DNA of 40,975 bases from positions 1 through 40,975 of the forward strand of contig CAMNJQ010000070.1 of assembly GCA_946541575.1 (NCBI GenBank). The letters are read 5' to 3'. Below the pieces are notes generated by a model. That model was given only the letters and a program-made list of their open reading frames with translations. It ran no database searches and was not told the DNA's origin. Position numbers and translations under genes: made by a program. Shown piece after piece: positions 14,835 through 22,877 of this stretch (positions are counted from its first letter, which is position 1; each line of letters starts with the position of its first letter). The stretch is from an uncultured Clostridium sp. (GTDB taxonomy: Bacteria; Bacillota_I; Bacilli_A; RF39; UBA660).

Positions 14835-14856
14835 TCAATCTTGAAATAATCTTGAA
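14835..14856 (-). promoter_or_regulatory. Predicted response-regulator site 1
   Basis: TCTTGA-N5-TCTTGA, 22 bases identical to site 2. On the minus strand, 15 nt after the second TTCAAGA, there is TAACAT (14818-14823) as a possible -10, the same spacing as at site 2. Confidence 0.65.
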
Positions 14857-14870
14857 AAATTGATTTAAAT

Positions 14871-14904
14871 AAAAAAGATTTAATATTTCTTATATTAAAT
14901 CTTT
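14871..14904 (-). terminator. Terminator of the sigma-like gene
   Basis: A 13-bp stem AAAGATTTAATAT/ATATTAAATCTTT with loop TTCTT and T runs on both sides. The stop codon of the minus-strand gene lies inside it. Confidence 0.8.
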
Positions 14905-15488
14905 TTCTTACTTTTAGCTTCTTCTCTTTCTTCAAGAAATGAAATCCAGTTATCATCGTTGTAATGTCTATAATAAAGTACTGGAAAATCCATTTTCATG
15001 TTGAATATACCATCTTTAATATATTTTCTTACTGTATCATGTCCACAGTTTAATTGCTTAGCTATTTCTCTATATGATAATTCTTCAAACATTGATTTTT
15101 CTATTACTTCTTTATTTTTTGGACTAATCTTATTCAATGCTTCCATTGCAACTTTAATCATATCATTAGTTACATATATTTCATAAGGATCATTTTCTTT
15201 TTCGACAAATGGTACTAATGCCCTTTCGTTATGTTTTTGTTTTTGATTTTCCATTATTTTCATAAGACCATATTTAAATTGTGGGATCCTTTTTATACTA
15301 TCGATATTTCTTGAAACATATTCATTACCAAAACTAAGTAGTTCTTCAAATTGTTGTTTATCTTCTGCTAGTTCTAAAGCATTTGTAAGAACTCTTAAAT
15401 ATAGTTCTTTACCATCTATATCAGATTGTTCTAATGAAGTATAATAATTATCAATATACTCTTTATACTCTCTATCTAACCTAACCAT
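14895..15488 (-). CDS. Sigma-70 region 4-like DNA-binding protein
   Basis: The C-terminal third has a helix-turn-helix of region-4 type: ALNKISPKNKEVIEKSMFEELSYREIAKQLNCGHDTVRKYIKDGIFNMK (about 115-163, described here in parts: KISPKNKEVI, LSYREIAKQLN, DTVRKYIKDG). The N-terminal half is helical and does not show a clear region 2 with its -10 binding aromatic residues, so it may be a sigma-like regulator and not a true sigma factor. SD AGGGGG. It is divergent from the membrane-anchored WG-repeat protein at 15635, which may be its partner or target, and has its own terminator. Confidence 0.65.
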   Translation of the reverse strand: MVRLDREYKEYIDNYYTSLEQSDIDGKELYLRVLTNALELAEDKQQFEELLSFGNEYVSRNIDSIKRIPQFKYGLMKIMENQKQKHNERALVPFVEKENDPYEIYVTNDMIKVAMEALNKISPKNKEVIEKSMFEELSYREIAKQLNCGHDTVRKYIKDGIFNMKMDFPVLYYRHYNDDNWISFLEEREEAKSKKKI

Positions 15489-15634
15489 ATATCCCCCTAA
15501 TAATGCCCTTCATTATATCATATTTTGTCTAATTTGTCAAAATATATATGTAAACTATTCCTTCATATTTACCTATAATATAGTATTTATCATTTATGTA
15601 TGGTATTATTTAATTGAATATAGTTGGAGGTATT

Positions 15635-17335
15635 ATGGATAAAAAAGAAGAAGAATTGAAAAGACTATTGGAAGAAGATTTAAAAAGAAAAATGGAAGGA
15701 ACTGAGTTTAACAATTCAAAAGAAGATATGGATGTTAGCAAAGAAGAACAAGAAAAATCAATTTATGAAGAAAAAGACAAGAAAAAAAATACTATTATCA
15801 TTGCTTTAGTTGTTTGTGTTGTTATATTATTAGTTGCTTTATTATTATTCTTAATTTCAGGTAAAAGTAATTCTAAAGATAATGACACAAAAGAAAATGA
15901 AACTAAACAAGATAATAAAGAAGAAAATCAAAACCAAAATCAAAATGTTGAAAACAATGAAGGCAACGATAATGTTGGAAAGTTAATTAAAGAAGAAGAT
16001 TTCGATTATTCAAAAGCTAAAGTATATTTTAATAAATATATAGCAGTTGTTTCTAACGATGAGAAAAGGCTTGATATTACTGATTTAGATGGAACTATTA
16101 TTATGGAAGTTACTCCTTCTTATGGTTTATATGAAGGATCTAACAATGTTTTATACATAGTTGATTTAGCTAATAAAGGAAATAGTAGTTTTAGTGTTAA
16201 AACTATTAAAGATAATATTTCAAATAATTTATTTACAGGAGATGTTACAGGACTTCTACTTGAAAATGTTAAAAATGGACTTGCTGGTGTTTATAAAGAA
16301 AGTTCAAATGGTGATATAGTTTATTTATTTAATAATAATAATTATGACAAGATTGAATTAGAGTCTAATATTACATATTCAAATAATTCAACAAAAGAAA
16401 AAAATAAATATATTTACAATGGAAGATATTTTATTACATATGATAATAAAAGTGATAAATATGGGCTTTATGATGTTAAAGAAAATAAAGTAATAATTAA
16501 AAACTCATATGAAGAAATTAAATATTTACACGACAGTATATTCTCTGCTACATCCAATGGTAATGTCGGAGTTATAGATAAAGATAATAAAGTATTGTTG
16601 AAAATTGATAATGATTCTGTCAACTACTCTAATGGATTATATTTTATTGGAAATAGTGGTGTGCTTCAAGTCTATGATAAAAATCTAAAAAATCTTAATA
16701 CTAAAATAAATGTTTCTAATTTAAATAATGTTGAATTAATTCCTTTTTATGAAAATGTAGTTTTAAAGATAAATAGTAATAATAGTAATCTTGCTAATTA
16801 TATTGTAGTTGATAAAAACGGAAAAGAAACAAATCTTGGATCTGGTAATATTGGCTTTGCAGGTATCTTTTTAATTAAATCAAATGATAATGATAATTTT
16901 ATTAACATGTATGATTCTTCAATGACTCTTAAGCATAAAATTGATGTTGGTTCAAAAGCTATTAATTTAGATAGTTGCCATATATTCTTAAATAATACAT
17001 TAGCTATAAATAGAAGAAATATCTATAATTTAAGTAATGATTCTAGTAAAGGAACAACAAGTTGGTATAGAAGGACATCTCAAGAATATGATGTTAGAAT
17101 AGATTTTAGTGGCGAATATGGTACAGTTACTGTTTCAAGTAATGATGAAGTTCTTAAAGTGATTAAAAACGTTTCTGTTGATGAATTCTTAAGAGCTTCT
17201 AATAATGGAATCACTATTACTAAAAATTATTTCATTTATAATGCTGGCGGTGTTGTAGTTTTAAAAAGAACTTCTCCTAGTATTTCTTCCCTTTTGGATT
17301 TTATAAATTTTGGTTCATTTGAAGGAAGCGATTAA
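15635..17335 (+). CDS. Membrane-anchored WG-repeat-like protein
   Basis: A charged cytoplasmic head of 50 residues, one TM (about 53-76), a Lys/Glu/Asn linker (77-112) and an outside domain of 450 residues. The domain holds several WG-like beta repeats: KVYFNKYIAVVSNDEKRLDI, YGLYDVKENKVIIKNSYEEI, GVIDKDNKVLLKI and LQVYDKNLKNLN. WG repeats are thought to bind ligands or partners; no enzyme motif is seen. The ATG (15635) has TTGGAGG 5 nt upstream. The head-TM-exposed domain design resembles the S8 protease at 34202. It is divergent from the sigma-like gene with 146 bp between, so coregulation is possible. Confidence 0.75.
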   Translation: MDKKEEELKRLLEEDLKRKMEGTEFNNSKEDMDVSKEEQEKSIYEEKDKKKNTIIIALVVCVVILLVALLLFLISGKSNSKDNDTKENETKQDNKEENQNQNQNVENNEGNDNVGKLIKEEDFDYSKAKVYFNKYIAVVSNDEKRLDITDLDGTIIMEVTPSYGLYEGSNNVLYIVDLANKGNSSFSVKTIKDNISNNLFTGDVTGLLLENVKNGLAGVYKESSNGDIVYLFNNNNYDKIELESNITYSNNSTKEKNKYIYNGRYFITYDNKSDKYGLYDVKENKVIIKNSYEEIKYLHDSIFSATSNGNVGVIDKDNKVLLKIDNDSVNYSNGLYFIGNSGVLQVYDKNLKNLNTKINVSNLNNVELIPFYENVVLKINSNNSNLANYIVVDKNGKETNLGSGNIGFAGIFLIKSNDNDNFINMYDSSMTLKHKIDVGSKAINLDSCHIFLNNTLAINRRNIYNLSNDSSKGTTSWYRRTSQEYDVRIDFSGEYGTVTVSSNDEVLKVIKNVSVDEFLRASNNGITITKNYFIYNAGGVVVLKRTSPSISSLLDFINFGSFEGSD

Positions 17336-17340
17336 AAATT

Positions 17341-17368
17341 AAAAGAACCTCCATTATTGGAGGTTTTA
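17341..17368. terminator. Bidirectional terminator
   Basis: AACCTCCA-TTAT-TGGAGGTT with A and T runs on its sides, between the convergent WG-repeat and transglutaminase-like genes. Confidence 0.85.
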
Positions 17369-17380
17369 TTATGTCTTAAT

Positions 17381-17944
17381 TTATTTATGATTTATTGATA
17401 CTTTCTTTGATGATATTACATGAGTTAAATAATCTTTTGCAGATATATTGTATTCTGGTGCTTCAAAATATGTCATTATTATCTTATCTATTTCTTCATC
17501 TTTAATATTATTTTTTTTTAAAAGTTCTAGATACTTGTTATATTGGTATTCTATTAATTGCTCTAATGATTTAAAAGAGTGAATTCCTCTATTGTCAAAA
17601 TCAGCATTTTCAAACCAATTCCAATTATTGTTTTTATCTTTATATATAAGAAAGGAATGACTTGGATAATCATTTTTATATTCTAGTGAAACCATTTCAA
17701 ATATTGTTTTGATTTCATAATTATTAGATAAAAACCATTCTCTTTCAAATTCTACTTGATCCCAACAATTCCCATATAAACTTTTTGAAAGTTCTTTTGG
17801 AGACTCTAATACATATTCATCGTACCACTTAGAATCAAAGTCATCATCTTCAATATGATATACTCTTCCATTTTTTCCTAAATATCCATAATTTATATTT
17901 TTTGACATAAAATCATATAACTCTTGTGGTGTTTTAATTTTCAC
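17381..17944 (-). CDS. Transglutaminase/protease-like protein, 187 aa
   Basis: A probable Cys-His-Asp set can be read: Cys in YGNCWDQVEFEREWFL (about 60), His in YPSHSFLIYKD and an Asp in WFENADFDNRGIHSF, with the order and spacing of transglutaminase-like or papain-fold enzymes. No signal peptide or TM. The start is GTG (17942-17944) with GAAGTGA nearby. It lies 19 nt downstream of rdgB in the same direction, so the two are probably cotranscribed. The substrate is unknown; family members include protein cross-linkers, peptidases and amidases. Confidence 0.6.
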   Translation of the reverse strand: MKIKTPQELYDFMSKNINYGYLGKNGRVYHIEDDDFDSKWYDEYVLESPKELSKSLYGNCWDQVEFEREWFLSNNYEIKTIFEMVSLEYKNDYPSHSFLIYKDKNNNWNWFENADFDNRGIHSFKSLEQLIEYQYNKYLELLKKNNIKDEEIDKIIMTYFEAPEYNISAKDYLTHVISSKKVSINHK

Positions 17945-17963
17945 TATATCACTTCTTTTCCTT

Positions 17964-18545
17964 TTATAATTCTTTCACCATTTTACCAATTGCACGTCCT
18001 CTATGTGATACACTATTTTTTTCTTCTTCTGTTGCTTCTCCAAATGTTTTATTTAATTCTTTTGAATAAAAAATACAATCATAGCCGAAGTCTTTCTTAC
18101 CTCTTTCTTCATCAATTATTGTTCCTTCTGTTTTCCCAACATAATTCTTATGTGAAAAATCTGGATAACACACAACTATTGTACAAATAAAATATGCATC
18201 TTTATTTTTTCCTTTTAAATCTTTTATTAATTTCTTTCTATTTGCTTCATTATTTCCATGAACTCCAGCATATCTTGCACTATACACTCCTGGTGCTCCA
18301 TCTAGCGAATTAACACATAATCCAGAATCATCTGCAATAATAATATATTTTTCTTCTTTATCTTTTAAGAAATTATATATAGTGTCAGTTTTAATAGTCG
18401 CATTTTCTAAAAATGTTGTACCTGTTTCTTCTATTTCATCGGTATAATTTATATCTTCTAATGATAATATTTCATAATTATTTAATATATCTCTAAACTC
18501 TTTAAGTTTATGTTTGTTATTTGTAGCTAAAACTATTTTATTCAT
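17964..18545 (-). CDS. rdgB: XTP/dITP diphosphatase (RdgB/HAM1)
   Basis: It hydrolyses dITP, XTP and other non-standard purine triphosphates to monophosphates and so keeps them out of DNA and RNA. The family motifs are intact: VLATNNKHKLKEF at the N-terminus, DDSGLCVNSLDGAPGVYSARYAG, FGYDCIFY and EEKNSVSHRGRAI. The 193 aa length is typical. SD GGAGGAAA. It is divergent from acpS with a 71-bp shared promoter region. Confidence 0.95.
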   Translation of the reverse strand: MNKIVLATNNKHKLKEFRDILNNYEILSLEDINYTDEIEETGTTFLENATIKTDTIYNFLKDKEEKYIIIADDSGLCVNSLDGAPGVYSARYAGVHGNNEANRKKLIKDLKGKNKDAYFICTIVVCYPDFSHKNYVGKTEGTIIDEERGKKDFGYDCIFYSKELNKTFGEATEEEKNSVSHRGRAIGKMVKEL

Positions 18546-18616
18546 ATATTTCCTCCAGCTGTAATTAATTATATCAAATTTAAATACTTTTTTGTATAAT
18601 ATTATCAGGTGATTTT

Positions 18617-18973
18617 ATGCATAGTGTTGGAATAGATTTACTTTATGTGAATAGATTTGAAAAATATAAGAATAATCAAAAATTTTTAAATAAAATTTTT
18701 ACTGATACTGAATTAAATTTTTTAAAAGGAAAAAATTATAATAATCATACTATGGCTGGTATTTTTTGTGCTAAAGAAGCTTTTTTAAAATCAATAAAAA
18801 AAGGAATAGATAGCTATTCCTTAAAAGATATTGAAGTAGTTCATGATGAAAGTGGTGCTCCAGAGTTACTACTTCACAATGAGTTAAATAAGTATAATTC
18901 ATGTAATATTTCTGTATCCATTTCACATGATAATGAATACGCTACCGCAATAGTTTTAATCGAAACTATTTAG
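18617..18973 (+). CDS. acpS: Holo-[acyl-carrier-protein] synthase
   Basis: AcpS moves the 4'-phosphopantetheine arm from CoA to the Ser of carrier proteins. The 118 aa length fits, with GIDLLYVNRFEK (Asp7) and FCAKEAFLKSIKKG (Glu54) as Mg and CoA residues and SISHDNEYATA near the end. SD AGGTGATTTT; a TATAAT box lies just upstream. Its 3' end overlaps the 3' end of the SGNH gene by 18 bp tail to tail, and no terminator is seen between them. It could serve fatty acid ACP, the carrier at 21479-21706, or both. Confidence 0.93.
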   Translation: MHSVGIDLLYVNRFEKYKNNQKFLNKIFTDTELNFLKGKNYNNHTMAGIFCAKEAFLKSIKKGIDSYSLKDIEVVHDESGAPELLLHNELNKYNSCNISVSISHDNEYATAIVLIETI

Positions 18974-19888
18974 TTTTAGATATCTTTCATATGAAGTATT
19001 CCATGATGAATATTTTTTATCTTCTTTATGACTATTAACTAAGTTTAAATTTTTTATATAGTTTCCTAAATAATGGGAAACTTTTTTTGCGCCTATATAA
19101 TTTAAATGACTTCCTTCATCTTTTGTTTCTTCTTCCCAATTTATTTCAAGTGGGTTTTTGTCATTAAAGTCAATATAATCTAAATTATATTTAGATGAAA
19201 TTTCTTTTGTATATTGAACTTTTGCATAATCCCAACTTTTCATGCTAGGAATACTAAATAGAATTAATTTAATATTATTGTCGTTACATATTTTAACTAT
19301 TTTATCCAAATAATCAAAGTTTTCATTTGGTATATTAATCTTTCTTTCTTCTTTTTTCATATAGTCATTATCTTTTGGAGCTTTTCTTACTTTCTTTATA
19401 AAATAATAGCCTTTATTAATGTTTATTATATCTTCACCAAAAAATATACTTTTCCAATTATCGTGATAATCACTTACAAAAATATATCTATTAACAAAGT
19501 CATCCATTTTTCTTTCATTAGTTCTTTTTTTTGCATCTCTAAATATTACATTTGCTTCTAGAAAGATTACTTTAGGATGTTGTGTGTCTACTGCTTTTTG
19601 AATATATTTGTAACTTGTTTCAATAAGTTGAGCAGGAGTTGAACAATCAAATGATGTAAATCCATATTCATTCCATATTTCCATTGGGGATACTGCTGAA
19701 TATACTAGACTATCACCTACAAACAATGTATCAATCGTATCTTTTTTCTCTTCTAATATTTCATATTCTGCAATATCTAAAATATTGTATCTATCGATAT
19801 TATACTTAGGAATTACTGCAAACATATATAAAGAAAAAATAGAAATAAAAATTAAAATAAAGCATATACTTTTTATTACGTTCTTCAT
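18956..19888 (-). CDS. SGNH-hydrolase-like protein, DltD/AlgJ-like role
   Basis: One N-terminal TM (about 5-26) anchors a 280-residue outside domain. The GDS nucleophile block is FVGDSLVYSAVSP (Ser60), and the late Asp-His pair is DEGSH (Asp257, His261) followed by LNYIGAKKVSHYLG. At 310 aa it is shorter than true DltD (about 400-420) and has GDSL in place of its GSS motif, so it is closer in form to the AlgJ/AlgX type of SGNH partner. It would act outside the cell next to the MBOAT protein in moving an acyl group to a glycan. SD AGGAGG; 8 nt after the MBOAT gene. Confidence 0.75.
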   Translation of the reverse strand: MKNVIKSICFILIFISIFSLYMFAVIPKYNIDRYNILDIAEYEILEEKKDTIDTLFVGDSLVYSAVSPMEIWNEYGFTSFDCSTPAQLIETSYKYIQKAVDTQHPKVIFLEANVIFRDAKKRTNERKMDDFVNRYIFVSDYHDNWKSIFFGEDIININKGYYFIKKVRKAPKDNDYMKKEERKINIPNENFDYLDKIVKICNDNNIKLILFSIPSMKSWDYAKVQYTKEISSKYNLDYIDFNDKNPLEINWEEETKDEGSHLNYIGAKKVSHYLGNYIKNLNLVNSHKEDKKYSSWNTSYERYLKLNSFD

Positions 19889-19896
19889 ATATCCTC

Positions 19897-21477
19897 CTAA
19901 AAATCAGCATAAATTGGATCAACTGGAGAATAAGTTGGTCCATATGCTCCAAAAATAATAGTAGCAAAAATAAGTAAGTAATATATTAACCATCTTAAAC
20001 CTATTTTTTTAGATTCTATTTTTTCTCTTATATTTATATTTTTCTCTTTTAATATGCTTACTATAAATATTACTGCAATACTAATTATAATAATTATTAA
20101 ATCTTTATAATCTAAACCAAATCTTGAGAATTCATCATGTGATATAACAAATAACTTGTTAAACATTCGTGATAGCATATTAAAACCATCACTTACTGTT
20201 TCTGCTCTAAAGAACATTTCTCCAATAAATACAAGTAAAGAAGTTTTAATTATTTGTAAAACTCTATATGGTTTAATATTTCTATTTATACCCTTTTTTG
20301 TACAAAATTTTTGTATAATTGGTTCAAATATACTTCCCATTACTATTAAAAAGAAATGATACATTCCAAAGAATAAAAATGGATATCCTGCACCATGCCA
20401 TAGTCCATTTAAAAACCATACACAAAAGAATGCTATTGCTCCTGAAATTAACGAACCATAATGAGCTCCAAATCTTTTTCTTAAACTATTGGTAATCTTT
20501 TTTAATGGTTTAGATAATGATACTGGATAAAATATATAGTCTTTAAACCAATGACCTAAACTTATATGCCACCTTGACCAAAACTCTGTTATATTTTTAG
20601 AGAAAAATGGTTGCTTAAAGTTTTCTGGAATATTTACTCCAAATATTTCACCTGTACCAATAACTACGTCCATTGTTCCAGAAAACTCCATATATAATAA
20701 AACTGTATAAGAAATTATTCCAATAAAAATTGATATTCCTCCAAATGAAGAATAATTATTAAATACTACTTTTACTATTGAATTTAATCTATCCGCTATT
20801 ACATACTTTTTAAAAAAGCCATAAAGAATTCTTTGATAACCAAAACAGAAATTATGATAAGTTACTTTTTTTGCATTATATAATTGTTCAGCTGTTTCTT
20901 GATATTTTGCTATTGGACCTTCCATTATTTGTGGAAAGAAAGATAAATATAGTGCAAGTCTTACAATATTATTATCATTTTTTATTTTCCCATTATAAAC
21001 ATCCACAACATATGAAATAGCCATTAAAGTATAATATGATATTCCAATTGGAGAAATAAATTTTATTGCTCTAAACTCTGACTTTATCCCAAATATATTT
21101 AACAAAGAACTAAAATTCATTGCAAAAAAGTTTAGATATTTAAAAATGAATAAAAATGAAAGATTAAATATTATAACAATTGCTAGTATTATTTTCTTTT
21201 TCTTTTTATATTTCTCTTTAATTAATTTCTTGTCTTCATTTTTATTTAATAATTCAGCATCTCTTTTATCATTAAGTTTTCCTATTTGCTTTCCAGCTAA
21301 ATATATAGAAATTGTTGATAAGAGTAAAAATATGATAAGATTACCACTTATCATAAAAAATAATAAATAACTTGAAAGTAATAAGACATAAGCTTTTGCT
21401 TTTTTTGGAAATATCATGAATAGTATTACTACTATTGGAATAAACAAAAAAGCAAAACCTAAATCAAAATATGACAT
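19897..21477 (-). CDS. MBOAT-family acyltransferase (AlgI/DltB-like)
   Basis: MBOAT proteins take an acyl group from an inside donor and pass it across the membrane to an acceptor. About 11-12 TMs are predicted. Signature parts are FPQIMEGPIAKYQE (about 181), EFSGTMDVVIGTGEIFG, FWSRWHISLGHWFKDYIFYP (299-318) and LNGLWHGAGYPFLFFGMYH with the catalytic His361. At 526 aa, with a long Lys-rich loop (about 68-95), it is nearer to AlgI/PatA size than to DltB (about 400). The ATG is one base past the carrier stop, with GAGG upstream, so the two are coupled. The donor is most likely the thioester on that carrier. Confidence 0.88.
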   Translation of the reverse strand: MSYFDLGFAFLFIPIVVILFMIFPKKAKAYVLLLSSYLLFFMISGNLIIFLLLSTISIYLAGKQIGKLNDKRDAELLNKNEDKKLIKEKYKKKKKIILAIVIIFNLSFLFIFKYLNFFAMNFSSLLNIFGIKSEFRAIKFISPIGISYYTLMAISYVVDVYNGKIKNDNNIVRLALYLSFFPQIMEGPIAKYQETAEQLYNAKKVTYHNFCFGYQRILYGFFKKYVIADRLNSIVKVVFNNYSSFGGISIFIGIISYTVLLYMEFSGTMDVVIGTGEIFGVNIPENFKQPFFSKNITEFWSRWHISLGHWFKDYIFYPVSLSKPLKKITNSLRKRFGAHYGSLISGAIAFFCVWFLNGLWHGAGYPFLFFGMYHFFLIVMGSIFEPIIQKFCTKKGINRNIKPYRVLQIIKTSLLVFIGEMFFRAETVSDGFNMLSRMFNKLFVISHDEFSRFGLDYKDLIIIIISIAVIFIVSILKEKNINIREKIESKKIGLRWLIYYLLIFATIIFGAYGPTYSPVDPIYADF

Positions 21478-21478
21478 T

Positions 21479-21706
21479 TTATTCCTCTTTTAATTTTTCT
21501 ATAAGAGCCATTATTTTTTTTGCTGAATTAAAGTTTGAAGGAATTATTTCAACTGTAGGTATTTCTACATCAAATTCATCTTCGATTTCAGATACTAGAG
21601 CTAAAATTGCAAGAGAATCTAAATGTCTTCCATCTACTAAATCCTCACATGTATTATAATCTACATCTGGTTGTAGTTCCTCTAACATTTCAATTAATTT
21701 TTCCAT
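21479..21706 (-). CDS. Acyl/peptidyl carrier protein (DltC-like)
   Basis: The 75 aa helical, acidic protein has the phosphopantetheine site HLDSLAILALVSEIEDEFDV with Ser31, and the family's IP motif (VEIPTVEI) after helix 2. It would carry an aminoacyl thioester made by the adenylating enzyme two genes upstream, perhaps altered by the PLP enzyme, to the MBOAT protein downstream. SD GGAGG. AcpS, whose gene converges on the end of this operon, may activate it. Confidence 0.9.
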   Translation of the reverse strand: MEKLIEMLEELQPDVDYNTCEDLVDGRHLDSLAILALVSEIEDEFDVEIPTVEIIPSNFNSAKKIMALIEKLKEE

Positions 21707-21719
21707 TTTATTTCCTCCT

Positions 21720-22877
21720 TTAATACTCTGGGTAATTAATAGTACTTGTTTTAATTACATCTCTAACTAGTATATCACTATTTTCACTATGTAGAACAAT
21801 TTTTGGTAAGTCTCTACTTAGGAATAATGCAATTCCTTCAGTAGATGAATAAGCCCCAACATTTTTAAATATAAATGTATCATTTTTCTTTAATTTTGGT
21901 ACTTCTATATTTTTAACTAAAATATCATTAATTGTACATAAAGAACCACATAGATTATATATTTCTTTTATTTCATCTTTCTTTGGAATTATTTCATAAA
22001 AAGGTATTTTCATAGCCATTGTTTGACCATAATATACTAAATGATTTATTCCTCCATCTAAAATTGCAAACTTCCCATTTTTGTTTTCTTTTAAATCAAC
22101 TACGCTTGTTAAATAACTTCCACAACTAGCTACAAGACTTCTTCCAATCTCAAGAGATATTTTTTTATTAGATATCTTTTTTAGTAAATTATCTAATTCA
22201 TTTAAAAATTCATCTTCATTAAATTCGTCATCTTGGAAATAAAACACTGGAAGGCCTGGCCCATATTCTATTTCATTTATTATAAAATTATAATTTATTT
22301 CAATATCATTTACTATTTCATTTAAATAATCTATTTCTTTTTCTAATCTTTTTAATGAATGTTTTTGAGTTCCAGAAAAATATTCTATTCCATCAATTGT
22401 AATAAACTTGTTAGTGTTTTCTTTTATTATTTTTTTTAGTATTTCTTCATTTACACCGAATTGATTACCACTAGTTAATCTTATTAATACATTTATATTT
22501 CTTTTATATTTTAAAGATAGTTTATTTAATAAATCATATTGTTCATAAGACTCAATTGTGTATTTTAAGACATCGCTATGCTCTTTTATTAGTTTTTCAA
22601 TAAAAGATTCATCTTTATTTACTCCAGATATAACCATTTTATTATGATTAATGTTTAACTTGTTACAAATATCATATTCTCCTTCTGAACAAATTTCAAA
22701 TCTTTCAACACCACTATCTATTTCTTTTATGACAAAAGTATTTGCTTTTACTGCATATACCAAATTATAATTATTAAACTTGGATTTTAAATATGAAGTT
22801 CTTTCTTTTAAAATATCAACATCATAAACAAAAGTTGGAGTTTTAAATTTTTCTTTTATTTTTTCATAATTAATCAT
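21720..22877 (-). CDS. Fold-type III PLP enzyme, probably an amino-acid decarboxylase
   Basis: The barrel has the PLP lysine in VYAVKANTF (Lys44), EICSEGEYD, the IEYFSGTQKH strand (165-173; HxGSQ in DapDC), GPGLPVFYF, EIGRSLVASCGSYLTSVV (243-260), DGGINH and the C-terminal CTINDIL with Cys314 and Asp318, and GAY with Tyr343. GTQ plus CTxxD recalls the BtrK-type subgroup, which works on carrier-bound amino acids, more than lysA. The start at ATG 22875-22877 has AAGGA 8 nt upstream; it overlaps the adenylation gene by 8 bp. Its place between the adenylation and carrier genes says it acts on the same substrate. Racemase activity is the main alternative. Confidence 0.78.
   Translation of the reverse strand: MINYEKIKEKFKTPTFVYDVDILKERTSYLKSKFNNYNLVYAVKANTFVIKEIDSGVERFEICSEGEYDICNKLNINHNKMVISGVNKDESFIEKLIKEHSDVLKYTIESYEQYDLLNKLSLKYKRNINVLIRLTSGNQFGVNEEILKKIIKENTNKFITIDGIEYFSGTQKHSLKRLEKEIDYLNEIVNDIEINYNFIINEIEYGPGLPVFYFQDDEFNEDEFLNELDNLLKKISNKKISLEIGRSLVASCGSYLTSVVDLKENKNGKFAILDGGINHLVYYGQTMAMKIPFYEIIPKKDEIKEIYNLCGSLCTINDILVKNIEVPKLKKNDTFIFKNVGAYSSTEGIALFLSRDLPKIVLHSENSDILVRDVIKTSTINYPEY

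Noticed and set aside
14774-14956. 60-codon minus-strand frame
   Set aside because: It runs through the terminator of the sigma-like gene and the response-regulator site; no SD and no protein-like pattern.
21720-22877. Diaminopimelate decarboxylase lysA
   Set aside because: GTQ and CTxxD replace the usual HxGSQ and CEssD patterns, and the setting is a carrier-protein operon rather than lysine synthesis.
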